Source of the DNA: Saccharicrinis sp963666825
GTDB lineage: Bacteria; Bacteroidota; Bacteroidia; Bacteroidales; Marinilabiliaceae
Reading direction: 5' to 3'
DNA length: 64,000 nt
Assembly: GCA_963666825.2 (NCBI GenBank)
Contig: OY763044.2
Coordinates: 1,860,001 to 1,924,000, forward strand
Under the pieces are notes generated by a model, which saw only the letters and a program-made list of their open reading frames with translations, did no database searches and had not been told where the DNA came from. The translations under genes and the position numbers were made by a program. Every line of letters starts with the position of its first letter. The stretch's first letter is position 1. This document shows, one piece after another, positions 16,702 through 25,828 of the stretch.

Positions 16702-17193
16702 TTAAATTTGCTTGAAATTTTCGCAAGCCATAACGTAATCCCTGGCTTTCTCTTCTGAAGTACAGGATTCTCCATTTTCATGAGTATCATTTGTTGTATT
16801 AATATTAATTACACCTGAAGCAACAACTGTTTCGCCTTCTAGAGTAGGTTCAAACTTACTTATGCTTTCTCCAGCCTCAATTCTAACAAAAATAGAATCA
16901 TTAGTTCCTTTAAGAAACATCTTTTTTCCAGTCTTTTTGCAGGTATGCATAACTAAGCCTTGAAGTTCGATTTTTTTATCGATGTAATTTTCTGGATTTG
17001 CTAATAACTGATCTACTGTTACTACAAGACTATCTGTTGCAGTCAAATTTACTTCTGCAGTTTTTTCTGAACAGCATGTACTTGTTTGTTTTGCTTCAGC
17101 ACAGCAATCCTGAGATTCTGTTGTTTTGGAAGATTTTGACACACAAGCCAGTAGAAGAATTGCAAAGATTATACTTAAAACTAAATTTTTCAT
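16702..17193 (-). CDS. Cys-rich lipoprotein with OB-fold-like domain
   Basis: A 163-residue exported protein. A short signal peptide ends in LLLACVSK, a lipobox with Cys17. The mature N-terminus then contains two Cys-Cys pairs (DCCAEA and TCCSEK) in a flexible linker, followed by a small beta-rich domain, VDQLLANPENYIDKKIELQG, which reads like the OB-fold seen in Bacteroidota lipoproteins. More Cys occur in MHTCKKTGKK, ESCTSE and MACENF. The many cysteines suggest metal binding or disulfide chemistry on the periplasmic face, but I know no defined function. It stands next to a PepSY protein, upstream of it on the same strand. Confidence 0.65.
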   Translation of the reverse strand: MKNLVLSIIFAILLLACVSKSSKTTESQDCCAEAKQTSTCCSEKTAEVNLTATDSLVVTVDQLLANPENYIDKKIELQGLVMHTCKKTGKKMFLKGTNDSIFVRIEAGESISKFEPTLEGETVVASGVININTTNDTHENGESCTSEEKARDYVMACENFKQI

Positions 17194-17329
17194 TATAAAT
17201 ATGATTTAGTTGAAATAATTTAAAAATAAATTAACAAACAAATATAAAAATTACTATTGCCATACAAAACAATATAGGAAAATAGTTTTAGGAAATAATT
17301 GCAGTAAAATATTTATCATTTATGTTAAA

Positions 17330-17367
17330 TTGACATGTAATATTATAAAGAATGGACACATTGACAT
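17330..17367. repeat. Paired TTGACAT direct repeat upstream of clpB
   Basis: TTGACATGTAATAT (from 17330) and TTGACATAAAATAT (from 17361) share 11 of 14 bases and are offset by 31 bp, three helical turns. They precede the clpB promoter and could be a tandem regulator site. Confidence 0.35.
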
Positions 17368-17384
17368 AAAATATATATTGGAAG

Positions 17385-17392
17385 TAAATTTG
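17385..17392 (+). promoter_or_regulatory. -7 promoter element for clpB
   Basis: TAAATTTG matches TAnnTTTG 31 bases before the ATG. The second TTGACAT repeat supplies a TTG 21 bases upstream, slightly further than the usual -33 spacing. Confidence 0.45.
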
Positions 17393-17423
17393 TTGTAAAG
17401 TGAGAAATATTAAACTTAATAAC

Positions 17424-20006
17424 ATGAATTTTAAGGAGTATACAATAAAGTCACAAGAGGCAATTCAACAAGCCGTGAATATTGCTTCTTCTAAAGGTCA
17501 CCAGGCAATTGAGCCCGGCCATATATTAAAAGGAATTGTAGAGGTAGAAGAAAATATTATTTCTTTTTTATTTAGTAAACTAAATGTTAACAATATAAAT
17601 AATGCACTAAATGCCATTATTGAATCCTACCCGAAAGTTTCAGGTGGGGAACCATATTTATCCAGAACAACAAATGATGTTCTTCAAAAAGCAAAATCCT
17701 ATCTAAAGGAATTCAATGATCAATATGTATCTATAGAGCATTTACTCTTAGGTCTTTTAGCAGTTAAAGATTCGGTTTCATCTATGTTAAAAGATGCAGG
17801 TGTTACAGAAAAAGACCTTAAGTTAGCCATTGTGGAACTTAGAAAAGGAGCAACTGTCGATTCGCAAACAGCAGAAGATAATTTTAATGCTTTAAATCGA
17901 TTTGCAATTAATTTAAATGAGCAAGCCAGAAACGGTAAGCTGGATCCTGTAATTGGTAGAGATGAAGAAATTAGAAGAGTACTTCAAATACTGTCTCGAA
18001 GAACTAAAAATAACCCTATTTTAATTGGGGAGCCAGGCGTAGGTAAAACGGCTATTGGTGAAGGACTTGCTATTAGAATTGTAAATGGTGATGTGCCTGA
18101 GAATTTAAAATCTAAAATGATTTACTCTCTTGATATGGGAGCCTTAGTAGCAGGTGCTAAATATAAAGGAGAATTCGAAGAACGATTAAAAGCTGTTGTT
18201 AAAGAGGTAATTAACAGTAACGGAGATATTATTCTTTTCATTGATGAAATACATACTTTAGTAGGTGCAGGAAAAGGAGAAGGGGCTATGGATGCTGCAA
18301 ACATTTTAAAACCTGCTTTAGCAAGAGGTGAATTGCGTGCAGTTGGAGCAACAACTTTAAGCGAATACCAAAAGTATTTTGAAAAAGACAAAGCACTGGA
18401 ACGCCGTTTTCAAATTGTTCGGGTAGATGAACCTGATGTTATTAGCGCAATTTCTATTTTAAGAGGATTAAAAGAACGTTATGAAAATCATCACAAAGTA
18501 AGAATTAAAGATGATGCCATAATAGCTGCTGTTAATCTTTCTAATAAATATATTTCTGATCGTTTTTTGCCTGATAAAGCTATCGACTTAATTGATGAAG
18601 CAGCTTCTAAATTAAGACTGGAAATGAATTCTGTACCTGAAGAAATTGATGAACTTGACAGAAGAGTAAGTCAGTTAGAAATTGAACGAGAAGCTATTAA
18701 AAGGGAAGGGGATAAGCTTAAACTTGAAGTTTTAAATACTGAATTAGCGCAACTTAAGGATGAACGATCTACTTTACGTGCAAAATGGCAGGAAGAGAAG
18801 AATATTGTTGATCAGATTCAAAGTTACAAGTCTAACATTGAAGAATTTAAATTTCAGGCTGAAAAAGCAGAACGTGAAGGTCAGTTTGATAAAGTAGCTG
18901 AATTACGATATGGAAAAATAAAAGAAGCTGAAGAGAAAATAGTTCAATTAAAAGAGACTTTAAGTCAGAAACAATCCGAAAATCCAATGCTTAAAGAAGA
19001 AGTGGATTCTGAAGATGTTGCCGGAGTAATTAGCAGGTGGACAGGGATTCCTATAACAAAGATGCTTAAAAGCGAAAAGGAAAAACTACTGTCACTTGAA
19101 GAAGAATTACATAAAAGAGTAGTTGGTCAGAATGATGCTATTGAAGCAGTTTCTGATGCGATCAGAAGAAGTAGAGCTGGGTTACAAGATGAAAAAAGAC
19201 CTGTTGGCTCATTTATATTCCTGGGCATGTCTGGTGTAGGTAAAACTGAATTAGCTAAAACTCTGGCCTCATTTTTATTTGATGATGAGAATAAAATGAC
19301 CAGAATAGATATGTCAGAATTCCAGGAAAGACATTCTGTGTCCCGTTTAATTGGAGCACCTCCGGGATATGTTGGTTACGATGAAGGTGGGCAATTGACT
19401 GAAGCAGTTAGAAGAAAACCGTATTCTGTTGTATTATTGGATGAAATAGAAAAAGCCCATCCTGATGTTTTTAATGTATTATTACAAGTTTTGGATGATG
19501 GTCGTTTAACGGATAATAAAGGACGTGTTGTTGATTTTAAGAATACAATTATAATAATGACATCAAATGCAGGATCTGATATTATTCAACGTAATTTCGA
19601 AGGTATTAAGGAGGAAGAAATCCCTAATGTTACTGAAAAGTCGAAAAATGAAGTCTTTCAACTATTAAGACAAACTATTCGTCCGGAATTTTTAAACAGA
19701 ATTGATGATATCATCATGTTTACTCCTTTAACTCATAAAGAAATTAAGGAGATTGTTAAGCTACAGATAGACTCAATCGCCAGAATATTAAAAACAAAGA
19801 TGATTGATATTGAAATAACAGACAATGCAGTTGAGTTTATTGCTAACGTTGGATTTGATCCTTTATTTGGAGCAAGACCTATCAAGAGGGTGGTTCAAAA
19901 AAATATACTAAATGAACTATCTAAAAGAATATTGTCTGACGATGTTAATAAGGACGAAAAAATAATAGTTGATTCAGATTCTGAAAACTTGATATTTAAA
20001 AATTAA
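17424..20006 (+). CDS. clpB: ClpB disaggregase (Hsp104-type AAA+ chaperone)
   Basis: Hexameric ATPase that pulls polypeptides out of aggregates with DnaK. The start MNFKEYTIKSQEAIQQAV at the ATG 17424 matches the family; a GTG at 17400 would add eight residues. Layout: Clp N domain (about 1-145), first AAA+ domain with GEPGVGKT at 202-209, a long coiled middle domain (about 400-520) that separates ClpB from ClpA/ClpC, and a second AAA+ domain with GMSGVGKT at 601-608. Sensor and arginine-finger regions (GARPIKRVVQ) are intact. Length 860 is typical. A TTGACAT direct repeat in the promoter region may control it; no CIRCE element is visible. Confidence 0.97.
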   Translation: MNFKEYTIKSQEAIQQAVNIASSKGHQAIEPGHILKGIVEVEENIISFLFSKLNVNNINNALNAIIESYPKVSGGEPYLSRTTNDVLQKAKSYLKEFNDQYVSIEHLLLGLLAVKDSVSSMLKDAGVTEKDLKLAIVELRKGATVDSQTAEDNFNALNRFAINLNEQARNGKLDPVIGRDEEIRRVLQILSRRTKNNPILIGEPGVGKTAIGEGLAIRIVNGDVPENLKSKMIYSLDMGALVAGAKYKGEFEERLKAVVKEVINSNGDIILFIDEIHTLVGAGKGEGAMDAANILKPALARGELRAVGATTLSEYQKYFEKDKALERRFQIVRVDEPDVISAISILRGLKERYENHHKVRIKDDAIIAAVNLSNKYISDRFLPDKAIDLIDEAASKLRLEMNSVPEEIDELDRRVSQLEIEREAIKREGDKLKLEVLNTELAQLKDERSTLRAKWQEEKNIVDQIQSYKSNIEEFKFQAEKAEREGQFDKVAELRYGKIKEAEEKIVQLKETLSQKQSENPMLKEEVDSEDVAGVISRWTGIPITKMLKSEKEKLLSLEEELHKRVVGQNDAIEAVSDAIRRSRAGLQDEKRPVGSFIFLGMSGVGKTELAKTLASFLFDDENKMTRIDMSEFQERHSVSRLIGAPPGYVGYDEGGQLTEAVRRKPYSVVLLDEIEKAHPDVFNVLLQVLDDGRLTDNKGRVVDFKNTIIIMTSNAGSDIIQRNFEGIKEEEIPNVTEKSKNEVFQLLRQTIRPEFLNRIDDIIMFTPLTHKEIKEIVKLQIDSIARILKTKMIDIEITDNAVEFIANVGFDPLFGARPIKRVVQKNILNELSKRILSDDVNKDEKIIVDSDSENLIFKN

Positions 20007-20014
20007 TAAAAGAG

Positions 20015-20045
20015 AAGGGGTGATTTACAAAATAAATCACCCCTT
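20015..20045. terminator. Terminator shared by convergent clpB and asnB
   Basis: AAGGGGTGATTTA and TAAATCACCCCTT form a 13-bp stem around CAAAA, between two convergent genes. The T-tract is weak on both sides. Confidence 0.75.
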
Positions 20046-20070
20046 TATCTAATATTATTATTACCTAAAA

Positions 20071-21657
20071 TTAATAACCACTTGCACCATAATTTGGTAA
20101 TACACGTGCACTTGGATCATCAACATTACAGTTTTCCCACTCTTTATTAGGCATCCAGAAATCTTTAATTACTCCGGCTCTTCCAGGGAAATGTTTTTCA
20201 AAAATATCTCTATACATCAAAGATTCTTTAGTAAATGGAGGACAGTAAGGGTATTTATCCTTAGCTGCAGCCAAATCTGCATCTGTATACATTTCTTCTG
20301 CATAGCCTTTCAAATAATCAACAGAACTGTGTCCTACTGCATCAGAGAAAGCAGCCTTATCACGATGCAAAATTTCTTTAGGTAAATAATCACCTTCGAA
20401 TGCAGTACGTAATAAATATTTACCTTCACCATAAGTATTCATCTTCTTAGCAGGATCAATACTCATGATATAATCAACGAAGTCAAGATCACCAAAAGGC
20501 ACACGAGCTTCTAATCCGCATGAAGAAATACATCTGTCGGCTCTCAAAACGTCATACATATATATTTCTCTAATACGTTTTTCTGCTTCTTTTTGGAATT
20601 CTTCAGGGCTAGGAGCAAAGTCTGTATATTTATATCCTAAAATCTCATCCGCAATTTCTCCAGTCATTAATACTTTAATATCTGTATTCTCGCTGATATA
20701 CTTACAGATCAAATACATACCCATCGACGCTCTGATAGTAGTAATATCCCATGTTTCAATGTTATATATTAAAGAGCTAAGAGTATCAAAAATTTGTTGC
20801 TTTGTAAAAAGTACCTCTGTATGTTCAGCACCTAAATAATCCGCAACAATTTTAGCATATTTAGTATCAATTGGATCATCTTCAATACCTACAGCAAAGG
20901 TTTTAATTGGTTTATCCAACATTTTAGCAGCTACTGCACATACTAAACTAGAATCTAAACCACCACTACAAAGGAAACCAACTGGTACATCTGCCTGAAG
21001 TCTTTTTTCAATAGCTGTAGTTAACTTCTCATTGATATTTTTGAAGATAGTATCTAAATCGTCATAAACTACTTTTTCAACTTTTGATATATCCTTATAG
21101 CAATGAAATGCTTCTCCATCAAAATAATGCCCAGGAGGAAATGGCTTAACCTCTTCACATAATGCATGTAAAGATTTCATCTCACTAGCAAACATAATTT
21201 GTCCACTTGCAGAATAACCATAAAATAAAGGACGAATTCCGATAGGATCTCTCGCTGCGAAATATTTTTTAGCAACAGAATCGTAAATTACGAAAACATA
21301 TTCAGCATCTAATGTTTTTGCAGTTTCTTCAATTCCTTTGTCTAAAAATAAAGGAATAATTACTTCACAATCACTTGATGATTGAAATTCAAATGAATGC
21401 TCATATTGTTTACGTAACTGTTGGAAATTATAAACTTCACCGTTACAAACTAAATTAACATTTTTATATACTAATGGTTGATGTCCATTACTAGAAACAT
21501 CCATAATACTTAATCTATGAAAACCCATCCAGCCATTCTCACCAAAATCTCTAATATTTGAATTGTCTGGGCCTCGGTATTCAATTTTCTTAAACTCGCT
21601 GGCAAACAAAAGTTTGTCCATCATATCACTGCCTGTATAAACTGCAAATCCACACAT
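20071..21657 (-). CDS. asnB: Asparagine synthase B (glutamine-hydrolysing)
   Basis: Makes asparagine from aspartate, glutamine and ATP. MCGFAVYTG at the N-terminus exposes Cys2 as the amidotransferase nucleophile after Met removal; RGPDNSN and NGEVYNF complete the glutaminase site. The ATP-pyrophosphatase loop SGGLDSS is at residues 231-237 and is followed by GIEDDPIDTKYAK and a LEARVPFGDLDF block typical of AsnB. The length of 528 is close to E. coli AsnB. It is a single gene with a long, AT-rich upstream region and converges on clpB. Confidence 0.96.
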   Translation of the reverse strand: MCGFAVYTGSDMMDKLLFASEFKKIEYRGPDNSNIRDFGENGWMGFHRLSIMDVSSNGHQPLVYKNVNLVCNGEVYNFQQLRKQYEHSFEFQSSSDCEVIIPLFLDKGIEETAKTLDAEYVFVIYDSVAKKYFAARDPIGIRPLFYGYSASGQIMFASEMKSLHALCEEVKPFPPGHYFDGEAFHCYKDISKVEKVVYDDLDTIFKNINEKLTTAIEKRLQADVPVGFLCSGGLDSSLVCAVAAKMLDKPIKTFAVGIEDDPIDTKYAKIVADYLGAEHTEVLFTKQQIFDTLSSLIYNIETWDITTIRASMGMYLICKYISENTDIKVLMTGEIADEILGYKYTDFAPSPEEFQKEAEKRIREIYMYDVLRADRCISSCGLEARVPFGDLDFVDYIMSIDPAKKMNTYGEGKYLLRTAFEGDYLPKEILHRDKAAFSDAVGHSSVDYLKGYAEEMYTDADLAAAKDKYPYCPPFTKESLMYRDIFEKHFPGRAGVIKDFWMPNKEWENCNVDDPSARVLPNYGASGY

Positions 21658-22341
21658 AAAAATTTGTCTTTTGGATATATTTTATTTTTGATTCAATATT
21701 TATTTTGACGTAAAAGTAGCTATTTAAAATTTAAAAGCAATAATTAATTACGAATTAATATTTATAACCGCCTTTTACTTATTATTTGTAATTTTTCTAA
21801 CAAAGGGGGTGTCCATTAAAAAAATACAGTCTACAATAATAAAAAAAATATTAAAAGGGGTTATTAATAAAAATTACACTTTAATATAAATTAAGTAATT
21901 AAAAATTTAAGGGGTTACGTTTAAAAATACATTTTATTAAAAAATGGTAAACATGTCAATTATCATTTAATTATAAATTATTCTTATGAATTAATAACAA
22001 TTTGTAGATTTATAAAAAACAGAATCTATGTAATGATTAATTTATCTGTAAATTACATCAACTAAAGATATTATTTTGTCAAAATAGCATATTTATAAAT
22101 TCAATAAGTCAATTATGGTATGTTATCTATGAAATAGGATATCTAATGTATGATACATTCAATTATGCAATTCTTCGATAATCAAGAATTCAATAAAACG
22201 CAGTTTAATAAAAAAAGCATTTTCATTGGAAATTTAATTTTTTTTTACTTTTTTGCGAATGTTAAAAATATTAAATATTAACCATTAAAAAAATGTGCCT
22301 ATAGATTAAATGTTTACGCTTTATTTATAAAAGTTAGAAAC
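21658..22341. other. Long AT-rich gene-free region
   Basis: This 684-base region between divergent asnB and an ECF sigma gene has no plausible ORF and no recognisable RNA gene. Its only structure is a loose three-copy repeat near 21802-21930. It must carry the promoters of both genes; no clean TAnnTTTG was found. Confidence 0.6.
21802..21930 (+). repeat. Three degenerate G4-to-AAAATAC repeats
   Basis: Three segments (21802-21827, 21853-21877, 21909-21930) have an AAGGGG core followed by an A/T-rich stretch ending in AAATAC or AATTAC. The G-cores are 51 and 54 bp apart, about five helical turns. GGGG runs are rare in this AT-rich sequence. Confidence 0.35.
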
Positions 22342-22932
22342 ATGGATAAGTTGGTTTTACTTTCAGAAAATGAATTAATTAATCATTTTATTGAAGGAAA
22401 AGAAGAGTGCTTAAAAATCTTAATAGAAAGGCATAAAAACAGAATATATTCATATATATTAATGATGGTTAAGAATCAAGAACTTGCCGAAGATTTATTT
22501 CAGGATACCTTTATTAAGGTAATTACAAATCTAAAAAAAGGGAAATATATCGAAAATGGTAAATTTTCTTCTTGGGTAATGAGGATTTCTCACAATCTGA
22601 TTATTGATTATTACCGTAAGCAAAAGAATCTTCAAACAGTATCTAATGATGCAAATGATTATGATTTATTAAATTCTCCAAAATATTCAGATTCCAATAT
22701 TGAAGAAAAGTTAGTTTTTTCTCAAATTTTAAAAGAAGTTGGTGAATTGGTTGAATTTTTACCTGAAAATCAAAGAGAAGTAGTAAAAATGCGCCATTAT
22801 ATGGGCTTAAGCTTTAAAGAGATTGCTGAAGAAACAGGAGTAAGTATCAATACAGCACTGGGTCGCATGCGATACGCTATTATAAATATGCGATCTATGG
22901 TTGAAGAAAAAAATATCACATTAACATATTAA
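22342..22932 (+). CDS. ECF-type RNA polymerase sigma factor
   Basis: A 196-residue sigma-70 family protein with region 2 (AEDLFQDTFIKVITNL, then FSSWVMRISHNLIIDYYR) and region 4 (LPENQREVVKMRHYMGLSFKEIAEETGVSINTALGRMRYA). It lacks regions 1 and 3, as ECF factors do. No transmembrane anti-sigma follows; instead a small soluble ORF starts 32 bases downstream. The leader is unusually long. The DNA target and inducing signal are not visible. Confidence 0.92.
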   Translation: MDKLVLLSENELINHFIEGKEECLKILIERHKNRIYSYILMMVKNQELAEDLFQDTFIKVITNLKKGKYIENGKFSSWVMRISHNLIIDYYRKQKNLQTVSNDANDYDLLNSPKYSDSNIEEKLVFSQILKEVGELVEFLPENQREVVKMRHYMGLSFKEIAEETGVSINTALGRMRYAIINMRSMVEEKNITLTY

Positions 22933-22964
22933 AGCATACAATATATTAAGTTATTTGGCGTTTA

Positions 22965-23159
22965 ATGGTTAAAATAATTAAAACAACGCCTATGGACTTT
23001 AGTTTTACTACGTTAGAAGATCGTTTTGAGGAGTATAGTTTAGCAATATTAAAATTAATTGAAAAGTTACCTGATACTTTCTTTAATAAGAAAGAACTAT
23101 CACCATCATCTAAAATAATAGATAATATTATAAGCTATTCTAAAAAGTTAAATCAGTAA
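22965..23159 (+). CDS. Small hypothetical protein next to the sigma factor
   Basis: A 64-residue ORF on the same strand, 32 bases after the sigma gene. An internal ATG at 22992 (MDFSFTTLEDRFEEYSLAI) is a likely alternative start. The protein is charged and predicted helical, with no membrane segment, signal peptide or cysteine, so it is not a classical anti-sigma. I do not recognise the family. Position and codon use like the neighbours make it plausible as a gene; a role in modulating the sigma factor is speculation. Confidence 0.5.
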   Translation: MVKIIKTTPMDFSFTTLEDRFEEYSLAILKLIEKLPDTFFNKKELSPSSKIIDNIISYSKKLNQ

Positions 23160-23167
23160 GATATAAT

Positions 23168-24154
23168 TTACTTATAAAAATTTTTATTAAATGCTGAAAA
23201 TTCAGATTTCTTAAAAATTGTACGACTAATAAATGCAATGATGAACCCTAATCCATAACCAAATAGTTGTGTATAGGATGTTATTATTGATAAGATTGCT
23301 GGAATAAGTTGTTTTGTTTTAAATAGTGCATCTATAAAAAACAGAACAGATGGTATAACAATCATGTATTTTAGTTGCGGAATATAAGCTAATAAAATAA
23401 AGGCTAATATATTACCTGTAGTAAATAAAGCAGGCAACCAATGAACTAGCTTTATTGTGCCCGGATGTCTGTAGTTCAGGTTTATTCGTGCAATTCCAGA
23501 ATTAAATACTTGCTTAAAGAAGGATTTGAAATTATTTCTTCTTTTATGATAAACCCAGGCTTCTTCTATTAACTTTGTTTTAAATCCATTTTCCTGAATT
23601 CTCATACTAAAATCCAGATCCTCTCCAAACCTTAGCTTTTCAAAGCCATTCAATTTATTAAATACCTCTTTTTTAATTCCTAAATTAAAACTTCTGGGAT
23701 AAAATTTATCCATTTTTTTACTTCCTCCTCTAATCCCGCCCGTTGTCAAAGTAGAAGTCATGGAATAATTAATAGCCTTTTGAATTATATTAAATGATTC
23801 ATGAGCCTTATCCGGACCACCATAACAATCAACATTATCAAAGTATTTATTAACGTATTCAAAATAATTTTCAGGAATTAAACAATCGGAATCAAAGAAA
23901 ATCAGGATTTCACCAGTAGCTACTTCAGCTCCTTTATTTCTTGCCGGACCTGGACCCGAATTCTCTTGAAATATATAATTAATCTTAAGTTTCGAAGAGT
24001 AACCATTACAAATATCTTCTGACGAAAGATGAGAGCCATCTTCGACTATTATAACTTCAAAATTTGAATAATTTACTTCAGTTAAGCTATGTAATAATTC
24101 GTCAATTTCCTGAGGACGATTAAAAACAGGGATAATAATCGAATACTTTGGCAT
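23168..24154 (-). CDS. Family 2 glycosyltransferase, membrane-associated
   Basis: A 328-residue inverting glycosyltransferase with a GT-A fold. YSIIIPVFNRPQEIDELL opens the nucleotide-binding domain, VIVEDGS follows, and DSDCLIP supplies the metal-binding DxD-like motif; FGEDLDFSMRIQENG holds the catalytic ED region. The last 90 residues contain two or three hydrophobic helices, which would anchor it to the inner membrane. The acceptor is unknown; no polysaccharide cluster is adjacent. Its stop lies 9 bases from that of the small ORF on the other strand. Confidence 0.88.
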   Translation of the reverse strand: MPKYSIIIPVFNRPQEIDELLHSLTEVNYSNFEVIIVEDGSHLSSEDICNGYSSKLKINYIFQENSGPGPARNKGAEVATGEILIFFDSDCLIPENYFEYVNKYFDNVDCYGGPDKAHESFNIIQKAINYSMTSTLTTGGIRGGSKKMDKFYPRSFNLGIKKEVFNKLNGFEKLRFGEDLDFSMRIQENGFKTKLIEEAWVYHKRRNNFKSFFKQVFNSGIARINLNYRHPGTIKLVHWLPALFTTGNILAFILLAYIPQLKYMIVIPSVLFFIDALFKTKQLIPAILSIITSYTQLFGYGLGFIIAFISRTIFKKSEFSAFNKNFYK

Positions 24155-24222
24155 AAATATTTCTCTTTTCGGCTAACAAAGATATAATTAACAACCCTAA
24201 ATGCAATAACAGAATAAAAAAA

Positions 24223-24243
24223 GCCCGGGTGTGATTCCCGAGC
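24223..24243 (-). terminator. Intrinsic terminator after the ppi-type pfkA gene
   Basis: On the minus strand GCTCGGG and CCCGGGC form a GC-rich stem (one G-T pair) around AATCACA, followed by a run of seven T. Confidence 0.85.
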
Positions 24244-24253
24244 CAATTATAAT

Positions 24254-25465
24254 CTATGTAAAGTCTGTTGTTAGAAACATCATTGGATCTCCTATAAGAT
24301 TTTGAAATATCGGTCTGTACCTATCTGTATCATAGAATTTTGCTACATTAATCTTTTTAATACTCTCACCTTTTTGATCTTTTTTGACAGCTTCAATTGA
24401 AACGTAATCAAACCTTCCATTTTTAACGCACACCATATGGCCAGACTCACCTTTAATTATAAGATCTAATGCCATATTTCCATAAGTTGTAGGAATGATT
24501 GAATCCAAAGCGTCGGGTTGTCCGGATCTTACCAAATAGCCAAGTTTCTGATTTATTATATTTATTTCTCTTCCTTTATTAAATTTGGAAGAGTGTCTTT
24601 TTAATTCACGTCCTATTTGTTCTCCTATGCCACCTAATTTTTTATGACCAAAGGCGTCGGTTTCTGCATCAGCATAAATAACATCCAATCCATCAAATGT
24701 TGCACCCTCAGAAACAAGTACTACAGAATAATTACTTGGATTATTACGTCTGTCCTCAACCATTAATTCTGTTAAACGCTCTGTATTTATAGAGTACTCA
24801 GGAATAACGCATCTGTCTGCAGCTCCTCCTATGGTTGGTAAAAGGGCAGAAAAACCAGCATTTCTCCCAAAGACTTCTAAAACAAGGAATCGCTCATGAG
24901 AACCGGCACAGGTTCTTAATTCATGTGTTAGCTCTATAGTTCTGGTTACACAAGTACTAAAACCTATACAATATTCTGTACCCGGTACATCTCCATCCAT
25001 AGTTTTAGGAATACCTATTACTTTAATACCTTCCTTATGTAACCGAACAGCATAACTCAGTGTGTCATCTCCGCCAATGGGAACTAAATAATCAATTCCA
25101 AGATATTTTAAATTAGCAACCGCTTCATCAGTTAAATCCGAATATTCATCTTTATAAATATGTTTAAGATGATCCGGAATATCTCTTTGTGCCACTTTTG
25201 TTGCTTTTGTTCTGCTTGAATGTAAAAAAGTACCACCTGTTCGTCCTATTCTGTTTACTGTTGATTCATAAAGAGGCAAGCAATAGTTTTGTTCTTCAAT
25301 AGGTTTGGATCTGTCAATGCTTATAACACCTTTCCAACCATTTTTTATACCTATTACATTAAATCCTTCCCTTATTGCACGCAAGGTTATAGCTCTAATT
25401 GCAGGATTTAATCCGGGAACATCACCTCCTCCGGTTAAAATGCCAATGGTTAATTTTTTATTCAT
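24254..25465 (-). CDS. 6-phosphofructokinase, group III type with pyrophosphate-like signature
   Basis: Phosphorylates fructose 6-phosphate at C1. The 403-residue protein has TGGGDVPGLNPAIRA, GGDDT at 131-135 and PKTMDGD at 153-159. In characterised enzymes the second Asp of GGDD and the Lys of PKT accompany pyrophosphate use, while ATP enzymes have Gly at both sites. Actinobacterial-type group III enzymes can still use ATP, so the phosphoryl donor needs testing. It is divergent from a second, long phosphofructokinase gene across a 363-base gap, and ends at a strong terminator. Confidence 0.85.
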   Translation of the reverse strand: MNKKLTIGILTGGGDVPGLNPAIRAITLRAIREGFNVIGIKNGWKGVISIDRSKPIEEQNYCLPLYESTVNRIGRTGGTFLHSSRTKATKVAQRDIPDHLKHIYKDEYSDLTDEAVANLKYLGIDYLVPIGGDDTLSYAVRLHKEGIKVIGIPKTMDGDVPGTEYCIGFSTCVTRTIELTHELRTCAGSHERFLVLEVFGRNAGFSALLPTIGGAADRCVIPEYSINTERLTELMVEDRRNNPSNYSVVLVSEGATFDGLDVIYADAETDAFGHKKLGGIGEQIGRELKRHSSKFNKGREINIINQKLGYLVRSGQPDALDSIIPTTYGNMALDLIIKGESGHMVCVKNGRFDYVSIEAVKKDQKGESIKKINVAKFYDTDRYRPIFQNLIGDPMMFLTTDFT

Positions 25466-25828
25466 ATGCTTGGATTTTGGGATTAGCTAATTTGAAAGTA
25501 TTTTATAATAAAATATTTGTAAATGAGATAATTAAATATAATTAAAACCATTGGATTAAAAAAATCAATATCTGATTAAAATGAAATGAACCTTTTAAAA
25601 TCAAATGATTGTTCTTTAGGAGGTTAGTTTTAACAGATAATGAGTTTAAATTACTGTTAATTTATAAATAAATGGGGTATTTTTTTTCGAAATTGAAAAA
25701 ATATAGACAATTTTGCAGCTCTTTAAAATTTCGCATTATATATTCATATCTAAAGAAGATATAGTGTCTGATACTTTAATTTATATTTGGGATAATTTTT
25801 CTAAAAACTATATTAATATTTGGATAAG
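25466..25828. other. Shared upstream region of two divergent phosphofructokinase genes
   Basis: A 363-base AT-rich stretch without an ORF. It holds the promoters of both genes; the only clear element is the TATATTTG at 25782-25789. Confidence 0.6.
25782..25789 (+). promoter_or_regulatory. -7 promoter element for pfp
   Basis: TATATTTG matches TAnnTTTG 39 bases before the ATG. No TTG is seen at the -33 position. Confidence 0.4.

Noticed and set aside
21802..21930. Short CRISPR-like array
   Set aside because: Only three loose copies, no constant repeat of 24-37 bases and no cas genes.
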